Positions 7,833 to 15,911 of a stretch of 42,061 nucleotides of DNA are shown piece after piece (the first letter of the stretch is position 1; every line of letters begins with the position of its first letter). Below the pieces are notes generated by a model. The model was not told the DNA's origin, did not search any database, and saw only the letters and a program-made list of their open reading frames with translations. The DNA is from Gemmatimonas sp. (lineage in GTDB: Bacteria; Gemmatimonadota; Gemmatimonadetes; Gemmatimonadales; Gemmatimonadaceae): assembly GCA_011390805.1 (NCBI GenBank), contig JAABRT010000026.1, forward strand, positions 1 to 42,061, given 5' to 3'. Made by a program: the position numbers and the translations under genes.

Positions 7833-9632
7833 GTGCCTGTGACTCCTCGTCCCATCCCGTCTGTGCCGTGGCAAACCACCGGCAACCACTGGCTCACGCT
7901 GCCGTGCATTCATCCTGCCGACGGTGCGGTGTACGCGATTGGTGTGCTGCACCGTGGTGCGCGAGCGGCGGTGGAGTTTGCCGGCGCGCGTGAGTTTGAG
8001 CAGGGGCAGGGCGCTCCGCTGTTCCGTCCGGTGATTCGGGTGGACGGTGAGGAACGCAAGCTGGCCGCTGAAGGCATCGCCTGGGAGCGTGCCGTTGGCT
8101 GGCTGCCCACGTTCACGTGCACGGTGGGCAGTCTGTTGCTGCGCGGAACCGTGTTTGCGCCGTACGGTCGCGACGCCGACATGGCCGGCGCGGTCTACGC
8201 CGTCACGGTGGAGAATCGCAGCAGCGAAGCCCATCAGGTGGAGATCGCACTGGAGGGAGTGCTTGGGCACCGTCAGCAGCGTGTTCGTACGCCACGCGAT
8301 TTTGATGACGCACACCGGGTGATTCTCGGCGACGACGACACGATCGTGCTTGAGGGTGCCGCGGTTCCCGGTATGGTCGCGGTCGCGCTCGGCGCCGACG
8401 GTCCTGTAACACGGGAGATCTCCGATGCCTCGGCGGCTGCTCCCACGTTTGCCCTGCGCCGGAGCGTGGTGGTGGAAGCGGGACAGTCGACTCCGGTGGC
8501 GTTTTATCTCGCGGTGGGTCCCGAGCGCGATGGAGCCTGTGCCACAGTGGGTGTGCTGCGCCGCCGCGGTTGGCGCGGCTTGTTGTCGGCCACGCGTGAA
8601 GCGCTGCAACAGTTGGAGCAGGCCACCGGACACGATGCGATTGACCGGTTGGTGAACCGCAATCTGCTGTTCGCCTATTTTTACGGTGTCGGACGCGCGC
8701 TTGACGACGCGCATTATTACCTCGTGCGCACACGCGCGCCCTGGCACAGTCTTGGTGCGACGGTGCGTGACTGGGAAGCGCTCATGTGGACGCTGGGCGC
8801 GGTACAGCTGGCCGATGTAGGTCTCGCACGCGAGTTGCTCGTGCGCACCTGCGAACTGCACGGCTATGCGCCCGGGCAGGGTGTGCATTACTTCGACGGC
8901 ACCTTGTTTGAACCCGGGTTCGTGATCGAGGGAGCGGCCGCGTATCCGCTGGCGGTGGATCGCTACATCCGTTCGGCCGATGATGATCAGATTGTGGAAG
9001 AGCCGGTGGTTGCGGACACGCTCTACGTCGCGCACGACGATCTTGTGGCGCGTCGCGATGAGCGGCTGCCGCTTTACAGCACCGAGGTGAGTCCGAGCGG
9101 CGTGCAGGTGCGGTTTCCATTTACGCTGCATGGCAACGCCGTCGTTGCTGCGGCACTCGATGTGCTGCGGCGCACGCTTGACGAAGACACCGCCCGTGAT
9201 GTTGAGGATCCCGCGGCCGTGCGGGCCGCCATGCAGCGACACTTCGCGCGTGACCGCGGCGGCAAGGCGCATCTGGCGGCCGCAATCGATCTGGCGGGCG
9301 GCAGCGATCAGACCGATGATCCTGCCGCGTCGGTGTTGTGGTTGCCGTTGTATGAAGCGCTTGAGCGTGACGACTCGCTGTTCAGACGTTCGGTGCGCGC
9401 TGTGGCTCCGGATGACGGCGGGCTGTTGCGTCAGATTGCGCGCCTGCTTGGCCCCGACGGCAACACCGTGTTGCAATGGCTGCGGCGGGCGCCACTGGAT
9501 CAGGGCATCGCGGCATCGCTGGTTGATGCGGACGGTCGGGCAACCGCCGATGGCGGCGACGCTGCATTGGCCGGACTGCTTGCGTCCACGGTGTGGTACG
9601 CGGTGCATGCGCTGGGGTTGGTAGAGCAGTAA
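7833..9632 (+). CDS. Hypothetical protein resembling six-hairpin glycosidases
   Basis: 599 residues, no signal peptide or membrane segment, so probably cytoplasmic. The N-terminal third (to about residue 230) looks like a beta-sandwich domain (TFTCTVGSLLLRGTVFAPYGRD, YAVTVENRSSEAHQVEIALEG). The rest is helical with patterns such as NRNLLFAYFYGVGRALDD, PWHSLGATVRDWEALMWTLGA and FEPGFVIEGAAAYPLAVDRYI. This beta-sandwich plus (alpha/alpha) toroid layout recalls glycogen-debranching, GH63 or GH15-type enzymes, but I cannot assign a family or catalytic pair with certainty. The start is GTG 7833 or GTG 7839, with AAGGG at 7824-7828 as a possible Shine-Dalgarno. The substrate is unknown. Confidence 0.55.
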   Translation: MPVTPRPIPSVPWQTTGNHWLTLPCIHPADGAVYAIGVLHRGARAAVEFAGAREFEQGQGAPLFRPVIRVDGEERKLAAEGIAWERAVGWLPTFTCTVGSLLLRGTVFAPYGRDADMAGAVYAVTVENRSSEAHQVEIALEGVLGHRQQRVRTPRDFDDAHRVILGDDDTIVLEGAAVPGMVAVALGADGPVTREISDASAAAPTFALRRSVVVEAGQSTPVAFYLAVGPERDGACATVGVLRRRGWRGLLSATREALQQLEQATGHDAIDRLVNRNLLFAYFYGVGRALDDAHYYLVRTRAPWHSLGATVRDWEALMWTLGAVQLADVGLARELLVRTCELHGYAPGQGVHYFDGTLFEPGFVIEGAAAYPLAVDRYIRSADDDQIVEEPVVADTLYVAHDDLVARRDERLPLYSTEVSPSGVQVRFPFTLHGNAVVAAALDVLRRTLDEDTARDVEDPAAVRAAMQRHFARDRGGKAHLAAAIDLAGGSDQTDDPAASVLWLPLYEALERDDSLFRRSVRAVAPDDGGLLRQIARLLGPDGNTVLQWLRRAPLDQGIAASLVDADGRATADGGDAALAGLLASTVWYAVHALGLVEQ

Positions 9633-9635
9633 CAC

Positions 9636-9651
9636 GTTGCACTGATGCAAC
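9636..9651 (+). repeat. Short hairpin after the six-hairpin-like gene
   Basis: GTTGCA (9636-9641) and TGCAAC (9646-9651) form a perfect 6-bp stem with a CTGA loop, four bases after the stop codon at 9630-9632. No U-run follows, so it is at best a weak terminator or mRNA end-stabiliser. Confidence 0.5.
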
Positions 9652-9653
9652 GC

Positions 9654-9683
9654 TTGTCGCTGCCCAATCTTCAGGGTTATGTT
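9654..9683 (+). promoter_or_regulatory. Promoter for tRNA-Gly
   Basis: TTGTCG at 9654-9659 and TATGTT at 9678-9683 are 18 bases apart. The predicted transcription start falls at about 9690, one or two bases before the mature tRNA at 9692, which fits a tRNA promoter. The same -10 hexamer TATGTT occurs in the rpsA promoter of this window. Confidence 0.6.
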
Positions 9684-9691
9684 GGGAGCAC

Positions 9692-9764
9692 GCGGGAATA
9701 GCTCAGTTGGTAGAGCACAACCTTGCCAAGGTTGGGGTCGCGGGTTCGAGTCCCGTTTCCCGCT
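9692..9764 (+). tRNA. tRNA-Gly (anticodon GCC)
   Basis: 73 bases fold as a cloverleaf: acceptor GCGGGAA/TTCCCGC, D-arm with AGTTGGTA, anticodon stem CAACC/GGTTG with loop TTGCCAA giving anticodon GCC, and T-arm CGGG TTCGAGT CCCG. The discriminator base is T and the CCA end is not encoded, so it must be added by CCA transferase. It is expected to read GGC and GGU glycine codons. A promoter-like sequence precedes it and two hairpins follow before the next tRNA. Confidence 0.96.
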
Positions 9765-9818
9765 CTGAAAGTGCGGTGTCTTGTGGGTGCGTGTGCAAGC
9801 AGGGGAAGCTCGGTAGCA

Positions 9819-9840
9819 CCGGCGACGGGTTGGTCGCCGG
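9819..9840 (+). repeat. Inverted repeat between the two tRNA genes
   Basis: CCGGCGAC (9819-9826) and GTCGCCGG (9833-9840) make a perfect 8-bp stem with a 6-base loop in the spacer after tRNA-Gly. There is no U-tract; it may be a processing or stabilising element. Confidence 0.6.
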
Positions 9841-9857
9841 ACACTCAATGCATGATT

Positions 9858-9889
9858 GGGAGCGGATTTGTACCGCTCCCTTTGCGTTT
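9858..9889 (+). terminator. Probable intrinsic terminator after tRNA-Gly
   Basis: GGGAGCGG (9858-9865) pairs with CCGCTCCC (9873-9880) around a 7-base loop, followed by TTTGCGTTT. The interrupted T-tract makes it a moderate terminator. It ends six bases before tRNA-Leu, so tRNA-Leu may depend on read-through or a promoter I cannot see. Confidence 0.6.
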
Positions 9890-9895
9890 GCAGTG

Positions 9896-9979
9896 GCCCG
9901 GATGGCGAAACCGGTAGACGCGGGGGCCTTAAAAGCCCCTGTCCGCAAGGACATGCGGGTTCGAGTCCCGCTTCGGGCA
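9896..9979 (+). tRNA. tRNA-Leu (anticodon UAA)
   Basis: 84 bases of class II type: acceptor GCCCGGA/TTCGGGC with one G-U pair, anticodon stem GGGGC/GCCCC with loop CTTAAAA giving anticodon TAA, a long variable arm (TGTCCGCAAGGACA) and T-arm GCGGG TTCGAGT CCCGC. The discriminator is A, as expected for leucine, and CCA is not encoded. It reads UUA and possibly UUG. A small hypothetical gene starts 27 bases downstream. Confidence 0.96.
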
Positions 9980-10005
9980 CTCTTTATCTCAAGCAGGAGA
10001 TCGGT

Positions 10006-10227
10006 GTGCGGACAGTGCGCGACGCGCAGGGAATGAACTGGATCTGTCTGGAGCTGCCGGAGGTTCCGGCGGATCAGCAGGCAGCGGCAGCGGGCATGCA
10101 GCCCGCTCCAGTGGCCATTGAGTGCAACTCAGGCGCCGATCGCGCCGTCGTGCTCGTGGCGGAAGGGTGGGATGAAGCTCTCTCGGATGAAGCGCTGATC
10201 GAATCGATTCAGCGAGCCTTGCGCTAA
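10006..10227 (+). CDS. Hypothetical 73-residue protein
   Basis: A small acidic protein starting at GTG 10006 after a strong Shine-Dalgarno AGGAGA at 9995-10000 (spacing 5), which decides the start against the open frame running upstream through the tRNA. It begins VRTVRDAQGMNWICLELPE and ends in a helix (ALSDEALIESIQRAL). No signal peptide, membrane segment or known motif is visible, and I do not recognise a family. It sits right behind tRNA-Leu and may share its transcript. The good ribosome site and the helical C-terminus make it likely to be a real gene. Confidence 0.65.
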   Translation: MRTVRDAQGMNWICLELPEVPADQQAAAAGMQPAPVAIECNSGADRAVVLVAEGWDEALSDEALIESIQRALR

Positions 10228-10424
10228 CCGTACCCCGGCCGCAGAATGGCGCGGGCGATTCCGCAAAACATGACGTAACCGTCGCGTTTTTGTGTAGCTG
10301 ATGGGGCCGCTAACAGACGTCCCCCAGACCACGGAACGGCGAGGATTGCTACTGTTGGAATCGGGAGGCGGCCAGCCAACGAGGGGTTGGGCGCTCGACG
10401 TTCACCGTCGGCGAGGGAGTGTGG

Positions 10425-13400
10425 GTGGCATCATTGGACGCAGTCGCAGAGCTGCAGGCGGTTACTCCGCCTGCAGCAAGCAGGAATGCTCTGGTCACAC
10501 GGGCGGCGTGGGACGCTGAACGCGCTGCCTGCGCGGCCGATCCCGGCTCGTATCACGGCGATATTGCCGCCGGCACGCTGCATTGGTTCGACCCCTCGCT
10601 GGGGAGCAACGGTGCCTGGATTTCGCGCGATGACGCGTCAGGCACGTGGACCGGGTGGGATGCCGGCACGCTTGAGCCGGTCACCGCCGACTACGGCACC
10701 GACTGGCGACCGTGGTCGCGGGCGCTCAACGACGATGACGCGCCATTTTACCGCTGGTTCAGCGGTGCCCGCACCAACGCGGCATTCAATGAAATCGATC
10801 GGCATGTGCTCGCCGGTTTCGGTGACGAGGCAGCCTTTCTCGTAGAAGGGGATCGCTGGGATCAGTCGCGCGACGGTGGACGCGGTGCGCCGGTGGTGTC
10901 GTATGCGTGGTCGCGCAAAGCCATGCTGCTTGATGTCGCGGCGGCGGCGTTGGCGCTGCAGTCGTTGGGATTGAAGGCCGGCGATCGTATCGCACTCAAC
11001 CTGCCCAACATCCCCGCGCAAATCACCTGGACTGAAGCGGCCAAGCGACTCGGCATTATCTACACGCCGGTGTTTGGTGGGTTTTCTGACAAGACACTGG
11101 CCGACCGCATTCATGATGCCGGTGCACGTGTTGTGGTTACGGCCGACGGCGGATGGCGCAACGCGCAGATCATTCCGTTCAAGGCGGCTTACACTGATCC
11201 CGCGCTCGATCTCTACATCGCCGCTGACCGCGCGGTGCAGGTGGTACGCGATGCGCTCACCAGGCTGGCGCTGAATCCGTCAGACGCCGAGCACATTGCC
11301 AAGGGTGCGGCCGATGCGGTTGCCGGTGAGATCACCGTAGAGCGGCGTGATGCAATGCGCGGCGTTGGCCGTGCGTTGTTGGCGCTTACCGAATCGGGTG
11401 CCATGGATGCTGCCGACGCCAGTCGCGTGCGTACCGCAGTGGCGCGTGCATTGGTGGACGCCGGGTCACCGATTGAGCGCGTAATTGTGGTGCGTTACAC
11501 GGCACAGGCCGATGTGCCGTGGCGCGAAGGGCGCGACGTGTGGGAAGAAGAAATGCTTGCTCCGGCGCGCGCGCAGTTGCTTGAGGCGGCACGTAAACTT
11601 GGCTACGACGTGAAAGACGACGCGGCATTGCGCGCGCTGCCCGATACCGATGTTGTGCGCATCGTGTGGTCGTTGGTGCCACCTTTGGCGGTGGACGCCG
11701 AGTTTCCGCTGTTTTTTATCTATACCTCGGGGTCAACGGGCAAGCCCAAGGGTGTGGTGCATGTGCATGGTGGGTACACCGCTGGTATCGCGCACACCAT
11801 GCGCATCAGCTTTGACGCGAAGCCCGGTGATGTGATGTACGTGGTGGCCGATCCGGGATGGATCACCGGACAGAGCTACATGATTTCAGCCGCACTTACC
11901 ACACGGGTCACGAGTGTGCTGGCCGAAAGTGCGCCGGTGTTTCCATCAGCGGGACGGTTTGCATCCATCATAGAGCGGTACGGCGTCAGCATCTTCAAGG
12001 CGGGCGTCACGTTTCTCAAGTACGTGATGCAGGATCCGCAGCACGCCGAAGATGTGAAGCAGTACGATGTGTCGTCACTGCGCGTTGCGACTTTCTGTGC
12101 CGAACCCACGTCGCCGTCGGTGCAGCACTTTGGCATGGAGTTGCTCACACCGTGGTACATCAACTCGTATTGGGCCACCGAACACGGTGGCATTGTCTGG
12201 ACGCATTTTTTTGGCAACGGCGACTTCCCGCTGCGCGCTGACGCGCACACCTATCCGCTGCCGTGGGTCATGGGCGATGTGTGGGTGGCGGACAGTGAAC
12301 CCGATAGCGCGGGCCAAGTCACTGCGCGGGCCGCAGACATCGGGGAACGCGGAGAGATTGTGATCACCGCACCGTATCCGTATCTGGCCCGCACCATCTG
12401 GGGCGACACTGCCAACTTCCGCGTAGACGGCCACGCCGTTGCACCGGAGTGGCGCGGCGATTTCTCACGGTATCAGAGCACCTACTGGAACCGGTGGCGC
12501 GACAAGCTGGCGTACACGCAAGGCGACTTCGCGCAGCGCTACAACGATGGCGGTTTTTCGTTGCATGGACGCAGCGATGACGTGATCAATGTGTCAGGTC
12601 ATCGCATGGGCACCGAAGAAATCGAGGGTGCCGTGCTGCGCGACAAGCAACTCAATGCCGACTCACCAATTGGCAATGTGATTGTGGTAGGCGCTCCGCA
12701 CCGCGAAAAAGGTCTTACACCGCTGGCGTTTGTCACGCTTGCTCCCGGTCGCCGACTCACGGCCGATGACCGTCGTCGGCTCATTGAACTGGTGCGCACC
12801 GAGAAAGGTGCAGTTGCCGTACCTGAAGATTTCCTTGAAGTGCCGGCGTTCCCCGAAACACGCAGTGGCAAGTACGTACGCCGCCTTGTGCGGGCGCTGG
12901 TGGAAGCACAACCGGTTGGCGATACGAGCACACTGCGAAATCCTGAATGCATTCCGCCGCTGCAGCGCGTGATCGATGATTGGAAAGCGCGTCAGCGTGT
13001 TCGCGAATCGCAGAAGATTCTTGATGTCGGACGTTACTTCCGTGTGCAGTATCATCCGGTAGGGAAAGACGGGGACACCACACTGCGCCTGGCACTGGTG
13101 ACTGTCACAAACCCACCGGTGAACGCGCTTAACGAGCGCGCCCTCGATGAGCTTGTTACGGTCGTTGAACATCTCAACCGACGCAAGGATGTGGCTGCCG
13201 TCATCTTCACCGGACAGGGCACCACGTCGTTTGTGGCCGGCGCAGATATCCGGCAGTTGCTCGAAGATGTGCACACGGTGGAAGAAGCGGTCACGCTGCC
13301 CAACGTAGCGCATCTGGCGTTCCGCACGATCGAGCGCATGGACAAGCCGTGCATTGCCGCCATCAATGGTGTGGCGTTGGGTGGCGGAATGGAGTTTGCT

Positions 13401-15911
13401 CTCGCCTGTCACGTGCGCCTTGCTGAACAATCGGCACTGTTTGGGCAGCCGGAAATTCGTCTCAATCTGCTGCCCGGCTACGGCGGTACACAGCGGCTCA
13501 CGCGTCTGCTGTCTGACCGTGACGGCATGGAAGGGCTGGTGCAGGCGATCGAGATGCTGGTGGGTGGTCGCACCATCGATGCACGGGAAGCCACCTCCAT
13601 CGGGTTGGTTGATGCACTGGTTGATGACAGCCAGGACGTAGTCGCGCACGCCTCAGCGATGGTGCGCGCGTACGTGAAAGACCGAACGAACAGCGCTCTC
13701 GGCAAGCAGTTTGCGCAGGTGCGTGAACGTCGTCAGGCGTGGGAAAAGCCAGCCACAATTTCACTCGACAGTGCCATTGCGCTGGCGCCTGTGGTGTCAT
13801 TGCTGTCGCAGGCCGATCGGGTGGGTCGATCCAAACCGGCCGCCCGTGTGCTCGAAGCGGTGCGCACCGGATGGACTGAGGGGCTCTCGGCAGGTCTGGT
13901 GCGTGAGGCACGGCTGTTTGCCGAAGCGGTGGTTGATCCTGACGGTGGTAAGGCTGGCATTCGTGCGTTTTTTGATCGCGCCAGTGCGCCACTGCCTGTG
14001 CGGCGTGGTGCGATAGTGAGCAGCGACCGCGAACGCGAACTGGCGGAAAATGGTGAGTTGCTGCCTGTGGGCTCACCGTTCTTCCCCGGGCTCACGCCGC
14101 TCCCGTCGTGGCAGTATGGATTGGGTGTGATCAAGGATCCCGCCACCGGAGCGCCGCATCACGGTGAGCCCAAGGATGTGGAGCAGCAGGTGATTGTACC
14201 GGTGGAGACGCCGGGGCCCAATGATGTGTTGCTGTATGTGCTTGCATCGGAAGTGAACTTCAATGACATCTGGGCCATTACCGGCATCCCGGTGTCTCCA
14301 TTCGATTCGCATGATCGCGACGTACAGGTTACCGGTTCCGGCGGTGTTGGATTGGTCGTCGCGCTCGGCGATGCTGTGAAGTCAGACGGTCGTACGCGCG
14401 TTGGTGATCTGGTCACGATCTACTCCGGGCAGAGTTCATTACTCTCTCCGCTGGCCGGTCGCGATCCCATGGCGGCTGACTTCCGCATTCAGGGCTACGA
14501 GACGTTCGAAGGCAGTCATCAGCAGTTCCTGCTGGTGCAGGCGCCGCAGTGTCATCCGCTGCCGCCCGATGTCACACTTGAGGCAGCCGGTTCCTACATC
14601 CTGAATCTCGGCACCGTGGTTCGTGCGCTGTTCACCACGCTGCAGATCCAGAGCGGTCGCACGATGTACGTGGAAGGCGCGGCCACCGGTACAGGCCTCG
14701 AGGCGCTCAAGACATCGGTCGCGGCGGGCGTGCGGGTGACAGGTCTTGTTTCGAGCGACGAACGCGCGCAGGTGGTAACCGGCTACGGTGCTGTTGGCGC
14801 CATCAATCGCAAAGCCGATGGCATTGCTGATTGTTTTACGCCGGTGCCCGGTGATGCAAAAGCGATCAAAGAATGGGAAGCGGCCGGCCAGCCGTTGCTT
14901 GATGCATTCCGCGCGCAACATGATGGTCAACTCGCCGATTACGTAATCTCGCACGCCGGTGAACAGTCGTTTCCGCGCAGTGTGCAGTTGCTTGGCGAGG
15001 GGGGATCACTGGCGTTCTACGGTGCGTCCACTGGCTATCACTTCACCTTTGCGGGCAAACCCGGTTCAACGTCGGTTGAGTCGATGTTGCAGCGTGCCAA
15101 TCTGCGCGCCGGTGAAGCAGTGCTTGTGTATTACGGCCCCGGTCTCGACCCGGAAGCGCTTGTCGATCCGGTTGGTATTGAAGCCATCGAAGCAGCAGCC
15201 GCCAGACGCGCGCGCATTGCGGTAGTCTGCTACAGCGATGCACAGCGCGAGTTCGTTCGCTCACTCGGCTTTGGTGATCAGCTTGCCGGTGTCGTGGCTA
15301 TCGACGAACTGCGGCGACGTGCATCGGTTGATTTTGATTGGCCCGACACCATGCCGTCGCTTCCGGATGTGCGCAAGGATTCAGTGGCGTTCAAGGAAGC
15401 CGTGCGCGCGTTTCAGGAACGCACGATCAAGCCGCTCGGACAGGCGGTTGGCAAGATCCTCAGGTCCAGTGACAATCCACGCGGCGCTCCCGACCTCATT
15501 GTTGAGCGCGCTGCACACGATTCGTTGGCCGCGTCCACCGCGCTCGTGCAACCGTTCAGTGGTCGCATTGTGTACGCCGAAGACATGAGCGGTCGACGAT
15601 ACAGCTTTTATGCACCACAAGTGTGGATGCGGCAGCGTCGTATTCACCTGCCCACCTTCAATATTCTTGGCACTCACCTCTGCAACGCCTACGAGGTTGT
15701 ACGCATGAATCAAATGCTCGCGGCCGGTCAACTCGATGTGACTGCTCCCACCGTCGTTCCCTGGGACGCATTGCCCGAAGCGCATCAGGCGATGTGGGAA
15801 AACCGGCACGCCGGGGCCACGTACGTGGTGAACCACGCGTTGCCGTCAACCGGACTCCGGTCACGCGATGAGTTGTACGAGGCGTGGGCTGCGTTGGGAG
15901 AACAGGGATGA
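10425..15911 (+). CDS. pcs: Trifunctional propionyl-CoA synthase (3-hydroxypropionate pathway)
   Basis: A giant fusion of about 1828 residues, matching the roughly 1820 of the Chloroflexus enzyme and, from memory, similar along its whole length. Domain 1 (to about 870) is an acyl-CoA synthetase making 3-hydroxypropionyl-CoA from 3-hydroxypropionate, ATP and CoA: YTSGSTGKPKG at 433, INSYWATEHGG, and catalytic SGKYVRR with Lys 816. Domain 2 (about 875-1150) is an enoyl-CoA hydratase fold dehydrating it to acrylyl-CoA, with both catalytic glutamates kept (GGGMEF Glu 990, GQPEI Glu 1010). Domain 3 (about 1250-1828) is an MDR-type NADPH-dependent acrylyl-CoA reductase (EGAATGTG near 1418) giving propionyl-CoA. 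GTG 10425 is preferred over GTG 10419 because GAGGGAG ends five bases before it. It overlaps mcr by four bases. Confidence 0.95.
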   Translation: MASLDAVAELQAVTPPAASRNALVTRAAWDAERAACAADPGSYHGDIAAGTLHWFDPSLGSNGAWISRDDASGTWTGWDAGTLEPVTADYGTDWRPWSRALNDDDAPFYRWFSGARTNAAFNEIDRHVLAGFGDEAAFLVEGDRWDQSRDGGRGAPVVSYAWSRKAMLLDVAAAALALQSLGLKAGDRIALNLPNIPAQITWTEAAKRLGIIYTPVFGGFSDKTLADRIHDAGARVVVTADGGWRNAQIIPFKAAYTDPALDLYIAADRAVQVVRDALTRLALNPSDAEHIAKGAADAVAGEITVERRDAMRGVGRALLALTESGAMDAADASRVRTAVARALVDAGSPIERVIVVRYTAQADVPWREGRDVWEEEMLAPARAQLLEAARKLGYDVKDDAALRALPDTDVVRIVWSLVPPLAVDAEFPLFFIYTSGSTGKPKGVVHVHGGYTAGIAHTMRISFDAKPGDVMYVVADPGWITGQSYMISAALTTRVTSVLAESAPVFPSAGRFASIIERYGVSIFKAGVTFLKYVMQDPQHAEDVKQYDVSSLRVATFCAEPTSPSVQHFGMELLTPWYINSYWATEHGGIVWTHFFGNGDFPLRADAHTYPLPWVMGDVWVADSEPDSAGQVTARAADIGERGEIVITAPYPYLARTIWGDTANFRVDGHAVAPEWRGDFSRYQSTYWNRWRDKLAYTQGDFAQRYNDGGFSLHGRSDDVINVSGHRMGTEEIEGAVLRDKQLNADSPIGNVIVVGAPHREKGLTPLAFVTLAPGRRLTADDRRRLIELVRTEKGAVAVPEDFLEVPAFPETRSGKYVRRLVRALVEAQPVGDTSTLRNPECIPPLQRVIDDWKARQRVRESQKILDVGRYFRVQYHPVGKDGDTTLRLALVTVTNPPVNALNERALDELVTVVEHLNRRKDVAAVIFTGQGTTSFVAGADIRQLLEDVHTVEEAVTLPNVAHLAFRTIERMDKPCIAAINGVALGGGMEFALACHVRLAEQSALFGQPEIRLNLLPGYGGTQRLTRLLSDRDGMEGLVQAIEMLVGGRTIDAREATSIGLVDALVDDSQDVVAHASAMVRAYVKDRTNSALGKQFAQVRERRQAWEKPATISLDSAIALAPVVSLLSQADRVGRSKPAARVLEAVRTGWTEGLSAGLVREARLFAEAVVDPDGGKAGIRAFFDRASAPLPVRRGAIVSSDRERELAENGELLPVGSPFFPGLTPLPSWQYGLGVIKDPATGAPHHGEPKDVEQQVIVPVETPGPNDVLLYVLASEVNFNDIWAITGIPVSPFDSHDRDVQVTGSGGVGLVVALGDAVKSDGRTRVGDLVTIYSGQSSLLSPLAGRDPMAADFRIQGYETFEGSHQQFLLVQAPQCHPLPPDVTLEAAGSYILNLGTVVRALFTTLQIQSGRTMYVEGAATGTGLEALKTSVAAGVRVTGLVSSDERAQVVTGYGAVGAINRKADGIADCFTPVPGDAKAIKEWEAAGQPLLDAFRAQHDGQLADYVISHAGEQSFPRSVQLLGEGGSLAFYGASTGYHFTFAGKPGSTSVESMLQRANLRAGEAVLVYYGPGLDPEALVDPVGIEAIEAAAARRARIAVVCYSDAQREFVRSLGFGDQLAGVVAIDELRRRASVDFDWPDTMPSLPDVRKDSVAFKEAVRAFQERTIKPLGQAVGKILRSSDNPRGAPDLIVERAAHDSLAASTALVQPFSGRIVYAEDMSGRRYSFYAPQVWMRQRRIHLPTFNILGTHLCNAYEVVRMNQMLAAGQLDVTAPTVVPWDALPEAHQAMWENRHAGATYVVNHALPSTGLRSRDELYEAWAALGEQG

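Noticed and set aside
7710..9980. Long open frame on the minus strand opposite the six-hairpin-like gene and the tRNAs
   Set aside because: Its translation is Arg/His/Gln-rich with no recognisable domain, and it crosses two tRNA genes. It is the usual antisense frame of a GC-rich gene.
10289..10316. Possible promoter for pcs (TTTGTG, 16 bases, TAACAG)
   Set aside because: Both hexamers match consensus poorly and alternatives of equal quality exist nearby, so I do not annotate it.
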